From NCBI GenBank assembly GCA_964541255.1, contig CAZIPL010000020.1, positions 1 to 25,919 on the forward strand: a stretch of DNA of 25,919 nt. Reading direction: 5' to 3'. Shown in pieces: positions 16,373-24,747 of this stretch. Origin of the DNA: CAYOSU01 sp964541255. GTDB taxonomy: Bacteria; Bacillota; Clostridia; Christensenellales; CAMQZB01. How positions within the stretch are numbered: position 1 is the first letter of the stretch; every line of letters begins with the position of its first letter. The notes under the pieces were generated by a model. That model was not told where the DNA came from. It saw only the letters and a program-made list of their open reading frames with translations, and did no database searches. A program made the position numbers and the translations under genes.

Positions 16373-17478
16373 AAAATACCTTCTTCTGAGATTAGTTCGT
16401 AATAATTACCCGCAAGTCTTCTGATTGCTTTTTTGCTCTCTAACATAATAAGGTCTGTTATTATGTCGGACGCGTTAGTATTTAATTTATCGCAAATTTC
16501 GTCAATATGCAAGTTTTTTTTGTCAAAAACCGATAATATTCTGTTTTCGACATCGGAAAACACTTTAATCTTTTTAGGAGTATAATAGCATTCGTCCCTA
16601 AAAATCTCAACTACTTGCTTCGGATCGACCAATGCTCTTGCAGTTTCGTTTGCTATTAACGTATTGGGTGCAACAGATGTTTTTGACGATAAATTCCCGG
16701 GAATTGCAAATATCTCTTTCCCCATATCGGAAGCATAATTGATTACGCCTAACGACTTACTGTTTTCGTCTGCTTCGACAAGAATCGCAACGTCGCATAG
16801 CGAAGCCAAAATTCTGTTCCTTAATAAATAATGAAACCTTTGAGCGGAAACATTCGGCGAAAACTCGGACAAAACCAAACCCGTTTTTTCGATATCGGAT
16901 TTCAAATCAAAGTTTATTGCGGGCGATACGTTATCTATTCCGCCTGCGCAAACAATAACGGCCGTTCCTCCGTTTTCGATAACGCTTTCGATGGCAGCAG
17001 TGTCTATTCCGTCGGAAATTCCCGATAAAACCGTCAATTCGTTTTCGACAAAGCTTTTCGTCAAGCTTTTAGTAACGTCTATTCCGTATAAGCTACACGT
17101 TCTTGTACCTGCAAACAGAATCAGCTCGGAATCGAGCATACGCAAATTACCGCGATAATATATCGCAAACGGCGGATTGGATAATTCCGCAAGTTTTTCG
17201 GGGTAAGAATCAAGTCCGATCGCAGTAAACCCGCAATCGAACTCCAAGAATTCATCGTATTTTCGTTTAAGTAATTCTCTGTTTGAGACAAGTTTTTTAA
17301 GTTCATCGAACGGTTTGCCTTTTACTATTGATTTTATATCCTCTTCATAATCAATAAAATTCGATATAAGCATAGACGGCTCGTCAAATAAAGAAACCAA
17401 GGTTCCTTTAACGTCGGAGTTTATTCCCTCTATACAATCAATTATGTAATATGCAAATTCCGTTCTGTTTAACTTCAT
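16369..17478 (-). CDS. dprA: DprA/Smf-family DNA-processing protein, divergent
   Basis: In transformable bacteria DprA protects incoming single-stranded DNA and loads RecA. The 369 residues show an N-terminal helical region, YPEKLAEL (92-99) and the YYRGNL block, then the Rossmann-type core: LFAGTRTCSLYG (121-132), LSGISDGIDTAA (151-162), RNRILASL, and IFAIPGNL. A winged-helix domain ends the protein (about 310-369). Several signature residues differ from the usual form: GSR is GTR and the SGSL block is SKSL, so it is a diverged member. I chose the ATG at 17478, which overlaps the comM stop as TAATG and has GGGAG upstream, rather than a TTG 12 bases earlier. Context (comM before, topA after) supports the call. 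Confidence 0.9.
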   Translation of the reverse strand: MKLNRTEFAYYIIDCIEGINSDVKGTLVSLFDEPSMLISNFIDYEEDIKSIVKGKPFDELKKLVSNRELLKRKYDEFLEFDCGFTAIGLDSYPEKLAELSNPPFAIYYRGNLRMLDSELILFAGTRTCSLYGIDVTKSLTKSFVENELTVLSGISDGIDTAAIESVIENGGTAVIVCAGGIDNVSPAINFDLKSDIEKTGLVLSEFSPNVSAQRFHYLLRNRILASLCDVAILVEADENSKSLGVINYASDMGKEIFAIPGNLSSKTSVAPNTLIANETARALVDPKQVVEIFRDECYYTPKKIKVFSDVENRILSVFDKKNLHIDEICDKLNTNASDIITDLIMLESKKAIRRLAGNYYELISEEGIL

Positions 17479-19013
17479 TATCTCTCCCAATACTTTCTGT
17501 CGAGGGTTCTATACTGAATCGCTTCTGCAATATGCGACGGTTCGATGTCGACTTTACCCTCTATATCGGCAATAGTTCTTGCAACTTTAATTATACGGCT
17601 TCTGCCTCTTGCAGACATATTCAAATCTTCGAACGCGATTTTTAATATTTCGTCGCATTCTTTTGATATAGGACATAAATCGACAAGCTCTTTTTCCGTC
17701 ATTTCGGAGTTGTTGGACGCTTTTCTTCCCGCCAATCTCTTCTTCTGCAAATCCCTTGCAAAATCGACTCTCTTTTTGATCTCGGAAGAGGGCTCCGAAA
17801 GCTCTTTGCTCGCGATGTCGTCATATTCTATACTATCCACTTCAACTTGAATATCTATTCTATCAAGTAAAGGTCCGGAAAGCTTAGAAACATATTTATG
17901 AATCTGGCTTCTCGTACAATGGCACTCTCTCGTATTGGAGCCGAAATTTCCGCACGGACAAGGATTCATACTCGCAACCAACATAAAATTACTCGGATAT
18001 TCGGCAGTCAACAACGCTCGAGATATAACAATCTTTCGATCTTCCAAAGGTTGTCTTAAAGATTCGAGCGATTGTCTCGAATACTCGGGAAGCTCGTCAA
18101 GGAACAAAACACCTCTATCGGCAAGCGAGACCTCACCGGGACGTGCATGCAATCCTCCGCCGCAAAGAGCAATTATTGTTGCAGTATGATGCGGAGCTCT
18201 AAACGGTCTTTCAGTTACGATACCGACAGAATCGTCAAGAACCCCGGCAACGCTTTGAACTTTCGTAACCTCCAAAGCTTCTTCGAAAGTAAGCTCGGGA
18301 AGTATTGACGGAATTGCTTTCGCAAGCATAGTTTTTCCCATTCCGGGAGGCCCTATCATAAGAATATTATGTCCGCCAGCGGCAGCAATCTCTATTGCTC
18401 TTTTCGCGGTTTTTTGTCCTTTTATATACTTAAAATCAGAATCGTAAGTTTTTTCAGAAACGATGTCAGAGTATTTTCTGACCGATATAGGTTCGATATC
18501 TTTGTCACCGTTCAAGAATTCGAGTACGTCGTTAAGCGTCGATGCCGGATAAACCGTTATTCCCTCGATGTAGCTTGCTTCACGAGCGTTTTTTGCAGGT
18601 ATTATAAACTTCTTAAAGCCAAGGTCGACAGCAGATATAAGAAGAGGTAAAACGCCGTTAATTCCCCGTATTTCGCCGTTGAGAGAAAGCTCTCCTAAGA
18701 ACACATAATCTCTATAGGCGGTGGTCTTAATTTGATTTGAAGAGGCAAGTATTCCGACAGCAATCGGAAGGTCGTAAAACGCACCTTCTTTTTTCTTCCC
18801 CGCAGGGGCTAAGTTTACTACAATCTTATAAAACGGCATAGTCTTTCCGCTGTTAACGATAGCGGAAGATACTCGCTCTTTCGATTCCTTAATGGCTGTA
18901 TCGCCAAGTCCTACAATTTCAAAGGTAGAAAGTCCGCTTGAAATATCGACTTCGACATCGACCTTAAATCCGTTTAAGCCGTTTAAGCCCATACTGGTTA
19001 CTCTTGATAACAT
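17478..19013 (-). CDS. comM: ComM/YifB-family Mg-chelatase-like AAA+ ATPase
   Basis: ComM is a hexameric helicase that promotes branch migration during integration of transformed DNA. The 511 residues begin with a Lon-protease-like domain (1-180, FEIVGLGDTAIKESKERV), then the AAA+ core with Walker A GPPGMGKT (221-228), the GGLHARPGEVSLADRGVLFLDE Walker B region, and a cysteine block NPCPCGNFG...CHC. A C-terminal helical domain follows. The ATG at 19013 has AGGAGG just upstream. It is the first gene of a run reaching tRNA-Pro and overlaps dprA by one base, which links two competence-type recombination proteins. Confidence 0.95.
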   Translation of the reverse strand: MLSRVTSMGLNGLNGFKVDVEVDISSGLSTFEIVGLGDTAIKESKERVSSAIVNSGKTMPFYKIVVNLAPAGKKKEGAFYDLPIAVGILASSNQIKTTAYRDYVFLGELSLNGEIRGINGVLPLLISAVDLGFKKFIIPAKNAREASYIEGITVYPASTLNDVLEFLNGDKDIEPISVRKYSDIVSEKTYDSDFKYIKGQKTAKRAIEIAAAGGHNILMIGPPGMGKTMLAKAIPSILPELTFEEALEVTKVQSVAGVLDDSVGIVTERPFRAPHHTATIIALCGGGLHARPGEVSLADRGVLFLDELPEYSRQSLESLRQPLEDRKIVISRALLTAEYPSNFMLVASMNPCPCGNFGSNTRECHCTRSQIHKYVSKLSGPLLDRIDIQVEVDSIEYDDIASKELSEPSSEIKKRVDFARDLQKKRLAGRKASNNSEMTEKELVDLCPISKECDEILKIAFEDLNMSARGRSRIIKVARTIADIEGKVDIEPSHIAEAIQYRTLDRKYWER

Positions 19014-19047
19014 AACTTCCTCCTTTTATTGTATCTTAATAGTATTT

Positions 19048-19075
19048 ATTCCAAGCCCGAAAAAGAGCTTGGAAT
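19048..19075 (-). terminator. Hairpin between the PMT gene and comM
   Basis: An 11-pair stem (ATTCCAAGCTC with GGGCTTGGAAT on the minus strand, one T-G pair) closes a 6-base TTTTTC loop, starting 12 bases after the PMT stop. It lacks a U-tract on either side, so it may be a weak terminator, an mRNA 3'-end stabiliser, or a processing site. The comM ribosome site follows. Confidence 0.5.
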
Positions 19076-19087
19076 TTATGTGAAATA

Positions 19088-21100
19088 TTATCCGAATATC
19101 GGCGGAATAAGTCCGTAGCCAAACCAAAGATTAGCCCACCCGAACATAAACATCGCAGCGGTATAACTAACAGGCGATCCCGAAAGAACAGGCAAGAACA
19201 ACAAGAAGTTTGCGCAATATATCCCGACAAAGAAGAAGTATCGATACATACCGTAAGTTACGTCTTTCTTCTTTCCGTTCAATATCGCAATTTCTCCCGA
19301 ATAAGCGACTTCGCTTTCCAAAAGATATTTAACATAAAGATATAACGTTATTATGAAAAGCAAGAACGTAGCTGATTCATAGAAGTGATATATATACGCC
19401 GTTCTCGAAACAAACGCCCAAGGAAGCCAATTTGCTAGCATTGCAACAGCAAAGAATACGAGCGGAGTTTTAATCTTGTTCATCAACGCAGTTTCAGCAG
19501 GCGTCAGAATCTGTTTTTTCTTTTTGTTAAAATATACGAATAAATATTTAATAAAATATACTATCGCCCAAATTCCGAAAACAGACGTTGCCGTAATCAT
19601 CATACAGTGAATCCTCGAATAGGTCGAATTACCGTAGAAGCTGTCAGATAGTGCAAAGTAAACAGATTTGCCGTTAAATATCCATGACCACCAAGGCGAT
19701 GCGGAATTATGAACGGAACCGACTACATATTTTGCGTGATAATCGAAAATACGTTTCTGCTGATCGATAACGAACGGAATAAACGCTTCGATAGTTTGGC
19801 ACCTCTTAAAAATAAGATATTGAGTGAAATACGTAACTACGGGAATTGCAACAAAGAAAATCAAACCGGTCAAAATCATTCCGACAATCATCATCGGGAA
19901 CTTTTTGACAAAAGTTTTTTGTTTATTTGTGTAATCGTCGTCCGAAATAGCGTTCTTGGATTTAACAAACGTTATTATCGTCTTAACAAACAAGATAACA
20001 AACAAAATCAACAATCCAAGTCCGGCATACGCGCCGTTCCACTTTGTGCAGAACGAAAGTCCGAAGAATATTCCCGAAAGACCGAACGGAACAAGCGATT
20101 TAACAATGTGTTCGGGATCGACACCATTTTCGTAGAACGAATACATAAAATAGAACGATACCAAAACGAAAAAGCCGAGGAATACGTCAACAGTTGCGAT
20201 GCGACCAAGAGTAAATCTCAATCCCTCACACAACGAGAATATCGATAGAGCGACGGCAAACATCGTCTTTTTGAATACCTTTTTACCGAAAAGATACATC
20301 ATCAAAACGGTCGCTATCGAAAAGATCGCCCCCATAAATCTCCATCCGAATGGATTCATGCCGAAAATCAGAATTCCGAGCGAAATAATGATTTTTCCAA
20401 GCGGCGGATGCGTCCATTCGTAAACAGACCAACCGTTAATAAACTCATAAGCCGTTCTTGCGTGATATACTTCGTCGAAATACATTCCGTTAAAACTTGT
20501 ATATCCTCCCTCGAACTTTTCTTGCTCGTCGAGAAGATTCGTAGCGGAATACTCTGGATTAAGTCCGTCGGAATACGCTAATTTGAGTTCTACGGGATTT
20601 CCGTCGACATCAGTCACGACAACTTCGTTTACTCGCATTTTTGCGTTATCGAATCGAAGAATCAAATAATTTATAGACTTTCCGCTCAAATCCCCGGTAT
20701 CGATAAAACGATACATATTGGAATTTTTTGCGTCATACGTATACTTATATGTCCATGATGAAGAATTAAGCGTATAGTCTTTTGAAACGTATACGGTAAT
20801 CTTCGAGCTGTCTTTTTCCGATATCCCCGCATGAATAAAAAGCGCATCGGCTTTAACATCCTCGGGAAGTTCAAAAATAACTACTGCATTCTTTTCAGCC
20901 GTTTCAATGAAAGTTTCGGGGGTGTTTATGGCACCGAGCCTTACAAAAGTCAAAAGAACGGCAACCGCCAAAATAACCGCGAGAATAATGCGGTCTATTT
21001 TTGTCAGCTTGAAATTTTCTTCTTTTCTTATATTAGAAAGGGATTTGTTAAGTCCCTCGTATCTTTCCCTTGATTTCGACGTTTTAGTTTTATCGCCCAT
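19088..21100 (-). CDS. PMT-family (GT39) lipid-linked-sugar glycosyltransferase with an extra N-terminal extracytoplasmic region
   Basis: A 670-residue membrane protein related to protein O-mannosyltransferases, which move a sugar from a lipid phosphate carrier to an acceptor outside the membrane. Residues 1-35 are charged and cytoplasmic; the first helix is about 37-56. A region of about 145 residues (58-203), beta-rich in appearance and with pieces like KITVYVSKDY and INYLILRFDNAKMRVNEVVV, resembles discoidin-type carbohydrate-binding folds. Then come the GT39 signature YFDEVYHARTAYEF with Asp209-Glu210, EWTHPPLGK (228-236), GMNPFGWR, about ten more membrane helices, and the C-terminal YHFYESATFL block. 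Acceptor and sugar are unknown. The gene stands alone, with its own promoter, between rplS and comM. The family call is secure; the extra-domain assignment is tentative. Confidence 0.88.
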   Translation of the reverse strand: MGDKTKTSKSRERYEGLNKSLSNIRKEENFKLTKIDRIILAVILAVAVLLTFVRLGAINTPETFIETAEKNAVVIFELPEDVKADALFIHAGISEKDSSKITVYVSKDYTLNSSSWTYKYTYDAKNSNMYRFIDTGDLSGKSINYLILRFDNAKMRVNEVVVTDVDGNPVELKLAYSDGLNPEYSATNLLDEQEKFEGGYTSFNGMYFDEVYHARTAYEFINGWSVYEWTHPPLGKIIISLGILIFGMNPFGWRFMGAIFSIATVLMMYLFGKKVFKKTMFAVALSIFSLCEGLRFTLGRIATVDVFLGFFVLVSFYFMYSFYENGVDPEHIVKSLVPFGLSGIFFGLSFCTKWNGAYAGLGLLILFVILFVKTIITFVKSKNAISDDDYTNKQKTFVKKFPMMIVGMILTGLIFFVAIPVVTYFTQYLIFKRCQTIEAFIPFVIDQQKRIFDYHAKYVVGSVHNSASPWWSWIFNGKSVYFALSDSFYGNSTYSRIHCMMITATSVFGIWAIVYFIKYLFVYFNKKKKQILTPAETALMNKIKTPLVFFAVAMLANWLPWAFVSRTAYIYHFYESATFLLFIITLYLYVKYLLESEVAYSGEIAILNGKKKDVTYGMYRYFFFVGIYCANFLLFLPVLSGSPVSYTAAMFMFGWANLWFGYGLIPPIFG

Positions 21101-21203
21101 AGTTCCTCTTTCCTGTTCTTATCTTAAAACGAATCGATGATTTTGTGCTAAATTCGAATATATTTATTATATCCTTAAAATGGCACATCAAACCACATAT
21201 TAC

Positions 21204-21232
21204 ATTTTAATACAAAAACATATTTTTGACAA
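21204..21232 (-). promoter_or_regulatory. Sigma-A-type promoter for the PMT gene
   Basis: On the minus strand TTGTCA (21227-21232) and TAAAAT (21204-21209) each match the consensus at five of six positions and are 17 bases apart. This would give a leader of about 95 bases. It lies just after the rplS terminator. A second TATAAT closer to the gene lacks a good -35. Confidence 0.7.
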
Positions 21233-21243
21233 GAATATTTCAA

Positions 21244-21273
21244 TAAAAAAAGGATATTGAATTACAATATCCT
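21244..21273 (-). terminator. Intrinsic terminator of rplS
   Basis: On the minus strand AGGATATTG and CAATATCCT form a perfect 9-pair stem with a TAATT loop, followed by six further T residues. It lies about 40 bases after the rplS stop and upstream of the PMT promoter, so it separates the two units. Confidence 0.9.
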
Positions 21274-21312
21274 CTCTTTTTATAAACTAATTATTCGGTG
21301 AAAAAGTATCAA

Positions 21313-21672
21313 TTACTTATTATCATTAGCAATAAGCTCTTTAACCTTTGCAGATTTGCCCGAACGACCTCTGAGATAATAAAGCTTAGCGCGACGAACA
21401 CGACCTGCTCTTACAATCTCGATCTTGCTGATCTTAGGCGAATGAACGGGGAAAGTTCTTTCTACGCCTACACCGTAAGAAATACGTCTTACCGTGAACG
21501 TTTCTCTAAGACCGCCGTTCTTTCTTGCGATAACTACGCCTTCGAACGCTTGAAGTCTTTCTCTCGAACCTTCGACAACCTTAACCCATACCTTAACGGT
21601 ATCACCGATGTTGAAATTTTCAACGTTTTCTTTGAGATATTCTTTCTCAATAGCTTCAATAAGCTTGTTCAT
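21313..21672 (-). CDS. rplS: 50S ribosomal protein L19
   Basis: A large-subunit protein located near the 30S-50S interface. The 119 residues carry the family blocks NIGDTVKVWVKVVEGSRERLQAFEGVVI, RRISYGVGVERTFPVHSP, and KLYYLRGRSGKSAKVKE. The ATG at 21672 has AGGAGG at 21681-21686. In Bacillus rplS follows trmD; here rbgA, rnhB and yraN lie between, and rplS has its own promoter and terminator. Confidence 0.98.
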   Translation of the reverse strand: MNKLIEAIEKEYLKENVENFNIGDTVKVWVKVVEGSRERLQAFEGVVIARKNGGLRETFTVRRISYGVGVERTFPVHSPKISKIEIVRAGRVRRAKLYYLRGRSGKSAKVKELIANDNK

Positions 21673-21697
21673 GACTTTTACCTCCTAAATTCACAGT

Positions 21698-21723
21698 ACG
21701 TTCATGTCTATGCAGCGGAACGC
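21698..21723 (-). promoter_or_regulatory. Candidate L19 leader hairpin
   Basis: The roughly 62-base untranslated leader of rplS can form a hairpin with stem GCGTTC/GAACGT and a 14-base loop containing GCTGCAT and ACAT, just before AGGAGG. Bacillota rplS transcripts are known to carry an L19 leader involved in autoregulation. I recognise the position and a likely resemblance, but cannot confirm it without a covariance search. Confidence 0.4.
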
Positions 21724-21740
21724 CCGAAGTCAACTTTGAT

Positions 21741-21769
21741 ATATTAACATAAATATTTTATATTTGCAA
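21741..21769 (-). promoter_or_regulatory. Candidate promoter for rplS
   Basis: On the minus strand TTGCAA (21764-21769) and TAATAT (21741-21746) are 17 bases apart, and TGT precedes the -10 as in extended -10 promoters. Transcription would start near 21735, about 62 bases before the rplS ATG. It lies just after the yraN stop; no terminator separates yraN from rplS, so read-through is also likely. Confidence 0.6.
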
Positions 21770-21779
21770 GCGTTTTTAT

Positions 21780-22139
21780 CTATTTTTCGGCATAAAAAGC
21801 GCCGATAATATGATTAACTTTTCTTCCCGTAATTTCAATTACGTCAAATCTCGTCAGCGCATTGATTTTATGAGTCGCGATATACTTTTTAGCAGTTTTT
21901 GTCAATCTCTTTCTTTTGTTATAATCGACGTTTTGCGAGGGCGGCGCAAAATCGTCGCGTTTTCTTCTCTTTACTTCGACAAAAACAATCTCGTCACACT
22001 TGCCCTTAGCGATAATATCTATCTCGCCCATGCCGTGCACCGCATAGTTCTTTTCGATAATTTTATACCCATGTCTTTTGAGGTACCTTGCCGCAATGCG
22101 TTCTCCGACATTACCGAACAGTCTTTTTGCAGTAATCAT
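21780..22139 (-). CDS. yraN: YraN/UPF0102-family endonuclease-like protein
   Basis: A small nuclease-fold protein whose exact role is unresolved. The 119 residues show GNVGERIAARYLKRHGY (9-25), GEIDIIA (38-44) and the VFVEVKRRK strand (52-60), which together form the typical acidic and lysine active-site layout of Holliday-junction-resolvase-like nucleases. The gene usually sits next to rnhB, as here: the ATG overlaps the rnhB stop by four bases (ATGA). There is no good ribosome site, so translation is probably coupled. Confidence 0.93.
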   Translation of the reverse strand: MITAKRLFGNVGERIAARYLKRHGYKIIEKNYAVHGMGEIDIIAKGKCDEIVFVEVKRRKRDDFAPPSQNVDYNKRKRLTKTAKKYIATHKINALTRFDVIEITGRKVNHIIGAFYAEK

Positions 22140-22741
22140 ACAAATTTCTTAATAAAAGTCTTTCTATGGATTTTGCACGAACCATGTGCCTTTAACGCTT
22201 CAATATGAGCTTTTGTTCCATAGCCTTTGTGTTTGGCAAAACCGTATTCGGGATAAACTTTATCGTATTCCTCCATAATTCTATCCCTCGTAACTTTTGC
22301 TAAAATCGAAGCACTTGCAATCGAATAAGAAAGAGCGTCGCCGTGAATAATCGGAAAAACATCGACTCCTATTCCTGATAAATTTACCGCATCTATAAGA
22401 AGCGCATCCGGTTTTATCGATATTTTTTCTACGCATTCGCGCATTGATTGTTTGGTCGCTTCCAAAATGTTTATTTCGTCAATAACATTTTCCGAAACGA
22501 CGGAAACGTGATATGCAATTGCTTTTTCTTTTATTTCATCGAAAAGCTTATCTCTCTTTTTTGCAGAAAGCTTTTTGCTATCATCAACGCCTTCGATAAG
22601 ATTATCTTCGTCAAGCGGCATAATAACGCAAGCCGAAACCACGGGACCCGCAAGAGGACCTCTTCCCGCTTCGTCGATACCGCCGATTAACTTATATCCT
22701 TTTTCAAGAAGCTCTTGTTCAATTTTTAACGTATTCGTCAT
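22136..22741 (-). CDS. rnhB: Ribonuclease HII
   Basis: It cuts RNA in RNA-DNA hybrids, including single ribonucleotides in DNA. The 201 residues have GGIDEAGRGPLAGPVV (21-36) with the first catalytic Asp-Glu, VDDSKKLS, LIDAVN with a further catalytic Asp, and the SYSIASASILAKVTRD block, followed by GYGTKAHIEAL. The ATG at 22741 has GGAG 7-8 bases upstream and lies 23 bases inside rbgA, an unusually long overlap for this window but supported by the ribosome site. Confidence 0.97.
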   Translation of the reverse strand: MTNTLKIEQELLEKGYKLIGGIDEAGRGPLAGPVVSACVIMPLDEDNLIEGVDDSKKLSAKKRDKLFDEIKEKAIAYHVSVVSENVIDEINILEATKQSMRECVEKISIKPDALLIDAVNLSGIGVDVFPIIHGDALSYSIASASILAKVTRDRIMEEYDKVYPEYGFAKHKGYGTKAHIEALKAHGSCKIHRKTFIKKFV

Positions 22742-23576
22742 TTGGAGTCTCCAAAGTTATTCTGCCGATTTTTCCTTTTCTAAACTCGTCGATTACAGTC
22801 GTAGCGCCGCGAGTGTAATCAAAATCACCGCCGCGTAAAATAAATCCGCGTTTTTTGCATATTGCTTCATAAGTTTCTATCGCCGTTTCGAAAAGCTCGA
22901 CCGAATACCTACTTTTCAAATAATCGGGATAAGTCTCGGAAAGCTTTCCGATAAGCTCCAAACACAAACCCTCTAAATCCAAAATGCTATCGTTTATACT
23001 TCCGATATACGCAACGTTTTTAGCAATATCTTGGTTTTCAAAGGAAGGATAAAGCGTCCCCGGAGTATCTAAAAGCTGAATTCTGTCATCAACGGACAAC
23101 CATTGTTTGCCTCTCGTAACGCCCGGCTTATCGCCCGTATTTGCCCTTTTTGCGCCGCAAAAGTTATTGATAAGCGTAGACTTACCGCAATTGGGAATCC
23201 CTAAAACCATAAGCCTTATAGGCTTTACTATTCCTTTTGCTTTATTCCTTTCGATTTTTTCGGAAAACATAGACAAAATCTCTTGATAAACCATTCTCGA
23301 AGAATTTGTCGTTACGGAATTAATCGCAACGGCTCTTTTTCCCGTTTTTTCAAAATATGCTTTCCACATCGCGGTCTTATTCGGATCGGCAAGGTCGGTT
23401 TTATTTATTACATATAAAAACGGCTTGTTTGCAATTTTTTTCAAAAACTCGGGATTAAGCGACGAATAAGGAGCTCTCGCATCGAGGACATAAATGAATC
23501 CGTCAACGACTTTAACGTTTTCGTCAATCATTCTGAGAGCTTTTGTCATATGCCCGGGGAACCATTGAATCAACAT
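22719..23576 (-). CDS. rbgA: RbgA (YlqF) ribosome-assembly GTPase
   Basis: A circularly permuted GTPase needed for late assembly of the 50S subunit. In the 285 residues, WFPGHMTKA (5-13) is followed by the G4 motif NKTDLAD (58-64), then G1 GIPNCGKSTLIN, and G3 DTPGTLYP, the permuted order expected for the family. A C-terminal helical RNA-binding domain follows. The ATG immediately follows the trmD stop (TAA-ATG), in the same frame, with AAGGAG upstream. rbgA-rnhB is a conserved pair. Confidence 0.97.
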   Translation of the reverse strand: MLIQWFPGHMTKALRMIDENVKVVDGFIYVLDARAPYSSLNPEFLKKIANKPFLYVINKTDLADPNKTAMWKAYFEKTGKRAVAINSVTTNSSRMVYQEILSMFSEKIERNKAKGIVKPIRLMVLGIPNCGKSTLINNFCGAKRANTGDKPGVTRGKQWLSVDDRIQLLDTPGTLYPSFENQDIAKNVAYIGSINDSILDLEGLCLELIGKLSETYPDYLKSRYSVELFETAIETYEAICKKRGFILRGGDFDYTRGATTVIDEFRKGKIGRITLETPNDEYVKN

Positions 23577-24254
23577 TTATTTATTCTCCTTTTCGATTAG
23601 ATCGGGACGCTTTTTCATAGTAGCCTCGTCGGACTTTTGTTTTCTCCATTTTGCTATTTCCGCGTGATTTCCGCTTAATAGAACTTCCGGAACTTTCATG
23701 CCACGAAAATCTGCGGGGCGAGTATATTGCGGATATTCGAGCGATCCTTCGGTAAAGCTCTCCGACAAAAGAGATTCGCCGTCGATAACACCTGGGATTT
23801 GGCGAGCTATCGTATCGATAACAACCATCGCAGGAAGCTCACCGCCCGTTAACACGTAATCTCCTATCGATATTTCTTTATCGATAAGGTTTTCGACAAC
23901 TCTTTCATCAACTCCCTCATAATGACCGCACAAGAATACTATATGATCATATTTAGCAAGCTCGCATGCGAGCGGATGAGAAAGTCTTTCTCCTTGAGGA
24001 GACATAAAAACATGCAAAGCCTCATGGTTTTTATCGACTTTTTCGAACGCGTCGAAAATAGGTTGCGGCATCATTACCATTCCAGCTCCTCCACCGAAAG
24101 GATAATCGTCACACTTCTTATGCTTGTTTGTAGCAAAGTCCCTTATATCGACAGCATTTACGGATATTAAATTGTTGTCTTGCGCTCTTTTCAAAATGCT
24201 CTCGTTAAGAGCCGAAAACATCTCGGGAAAAAGCGTTAATACGTCAATCTTCAA
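23577..24254 (-). CDS. trmD: tRNA (guanine37-N1)-methyltransferase TrmD
   Basis: A knotted SPOUT methyltransferase that makes m1G37, preventing frameshifts; one substrate class is tRNA-Pro with G37, such as the one in this window. The 225 residues carry LTLFPEMF (6-13), DDYPFGGGAGMVM, FLCGHYEGVDERV and SIGDYVLTGGELPA, covering the SAM site and the catalytic Asp region. The start is TTG at 24254: there is no ATG in place, and GAGGT lies at 24263-24267, 8 bases upstream. It overlaps rimM by 11 bases, matching the known rimM-trmD coupling. Confidence 0.96.
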   Translation of the reverse strand: MKIDVLTLFPEMFSALNESILKRAQDNNLISVNAVDIRDFATNKHKKCDDYPFGGGAGMVMMPQPIFDAFEKVDKNHEALHVFMSPQGERLSHPLACELAKYDHIVFLCGHYEGVDERVVENLIDKEISIGDYVLTGGELPAMVVIDTIARQIPGVIDGESLLSESFTEGSLEYPQYTRPADFRGMKVPEVLLSGNHAEIAKWRKQKSDEATMKKRPDLIEKENK

Positions 24255-24747
24255 AAACAGTTACCTCGCCCAATTCTTTGGATTTAAGATATAAAATTTT
24301 ATTATCGCGGTCGAACGATTCTATTACCTTTTTGACGAAAGGGAAATATGCCTTTTTACCATTTATTTCGCATTCGATGACAACGTTTCTCGTTTGGTCG
24401 TTTACTTCGATTATTCTTCCCGATTCCTTACCGTCGATATAGATTTTGCTTTCTTCAAGCTCGACATAATAATACTCGTCGGCGGAAAGTTTTTCAAGCA
24501 TATCTTCGGATATAAAAAGGTCTTTATTTCTAAGTAACTCCGCATCGTTCATCGAATTTATTCCGACAAACTTAATATAGCAAAAGCTTCCGTCGTTTCT
24601 TCCTTTTTCTACGACAAATTCTTTTCCGTCCATATCAAACTTTTTGTAATGCAAAAAGCGGTCAAGATCGTCGCTATATGCCTTGACCTTGACCTCGCCT
24701 TTAATGCCTTGCGGTTTTAATACCGTTCCGATTAAGATATTAGCCAT
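24244..24747 (-). CDS. rimM: RimM, 16S rRNA processing / 30S maturation factor
   Basis: It binds ribosomal protein S19 and assists maturation of the 30S head. The 167 residues show ILIGTVLKPQGIKGEVKV (4-21) with the glycine-rich start of the RimM N-domain, then a PRC-barrel domain (about 90-165, from YYYVEL to ILYL). The ATG at 24747 overlaps the khpA stop by 8 bases (ATGGCTAA) and no separate ribosome site is visible, so translation is likely coupled. Confidence 0.95.
   Translation of the reverse strand: MANILIGTVLKPQGIKGEVKVKAYSDDLDRFLHYKKFDMDGKEFVVEKGRNDGSFCYIKFVGINSMNDAELLRNKDLFISEDMLEKLSADEYYYVELEESKIYIDGKESGRIIEVNDQTRNVVIECEINGKKAYFPFVKKVIESFDRDNKILYLKSKELGEVTVFED
24263..24267 (-). promoter_or_regulatory. 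Ribosome binding site that fixes a TTG start (trmD)
   Basis: GAGGT on the minus strand lies 8 bases before TTG at 24252-24254, inside the 3' end of rimM. The protein begins MKIDVLTLFPEMF, as expected for TrmD. Confidence 0.75.

Noticed and set aside
19709..20248. Open frame of 179 codons on the plus strand
   Set aside because: It is antisense to the PMT gene; the very polar, Asn/Lys/Arg-rich content is what the reverse of membrane-helix codons gives.
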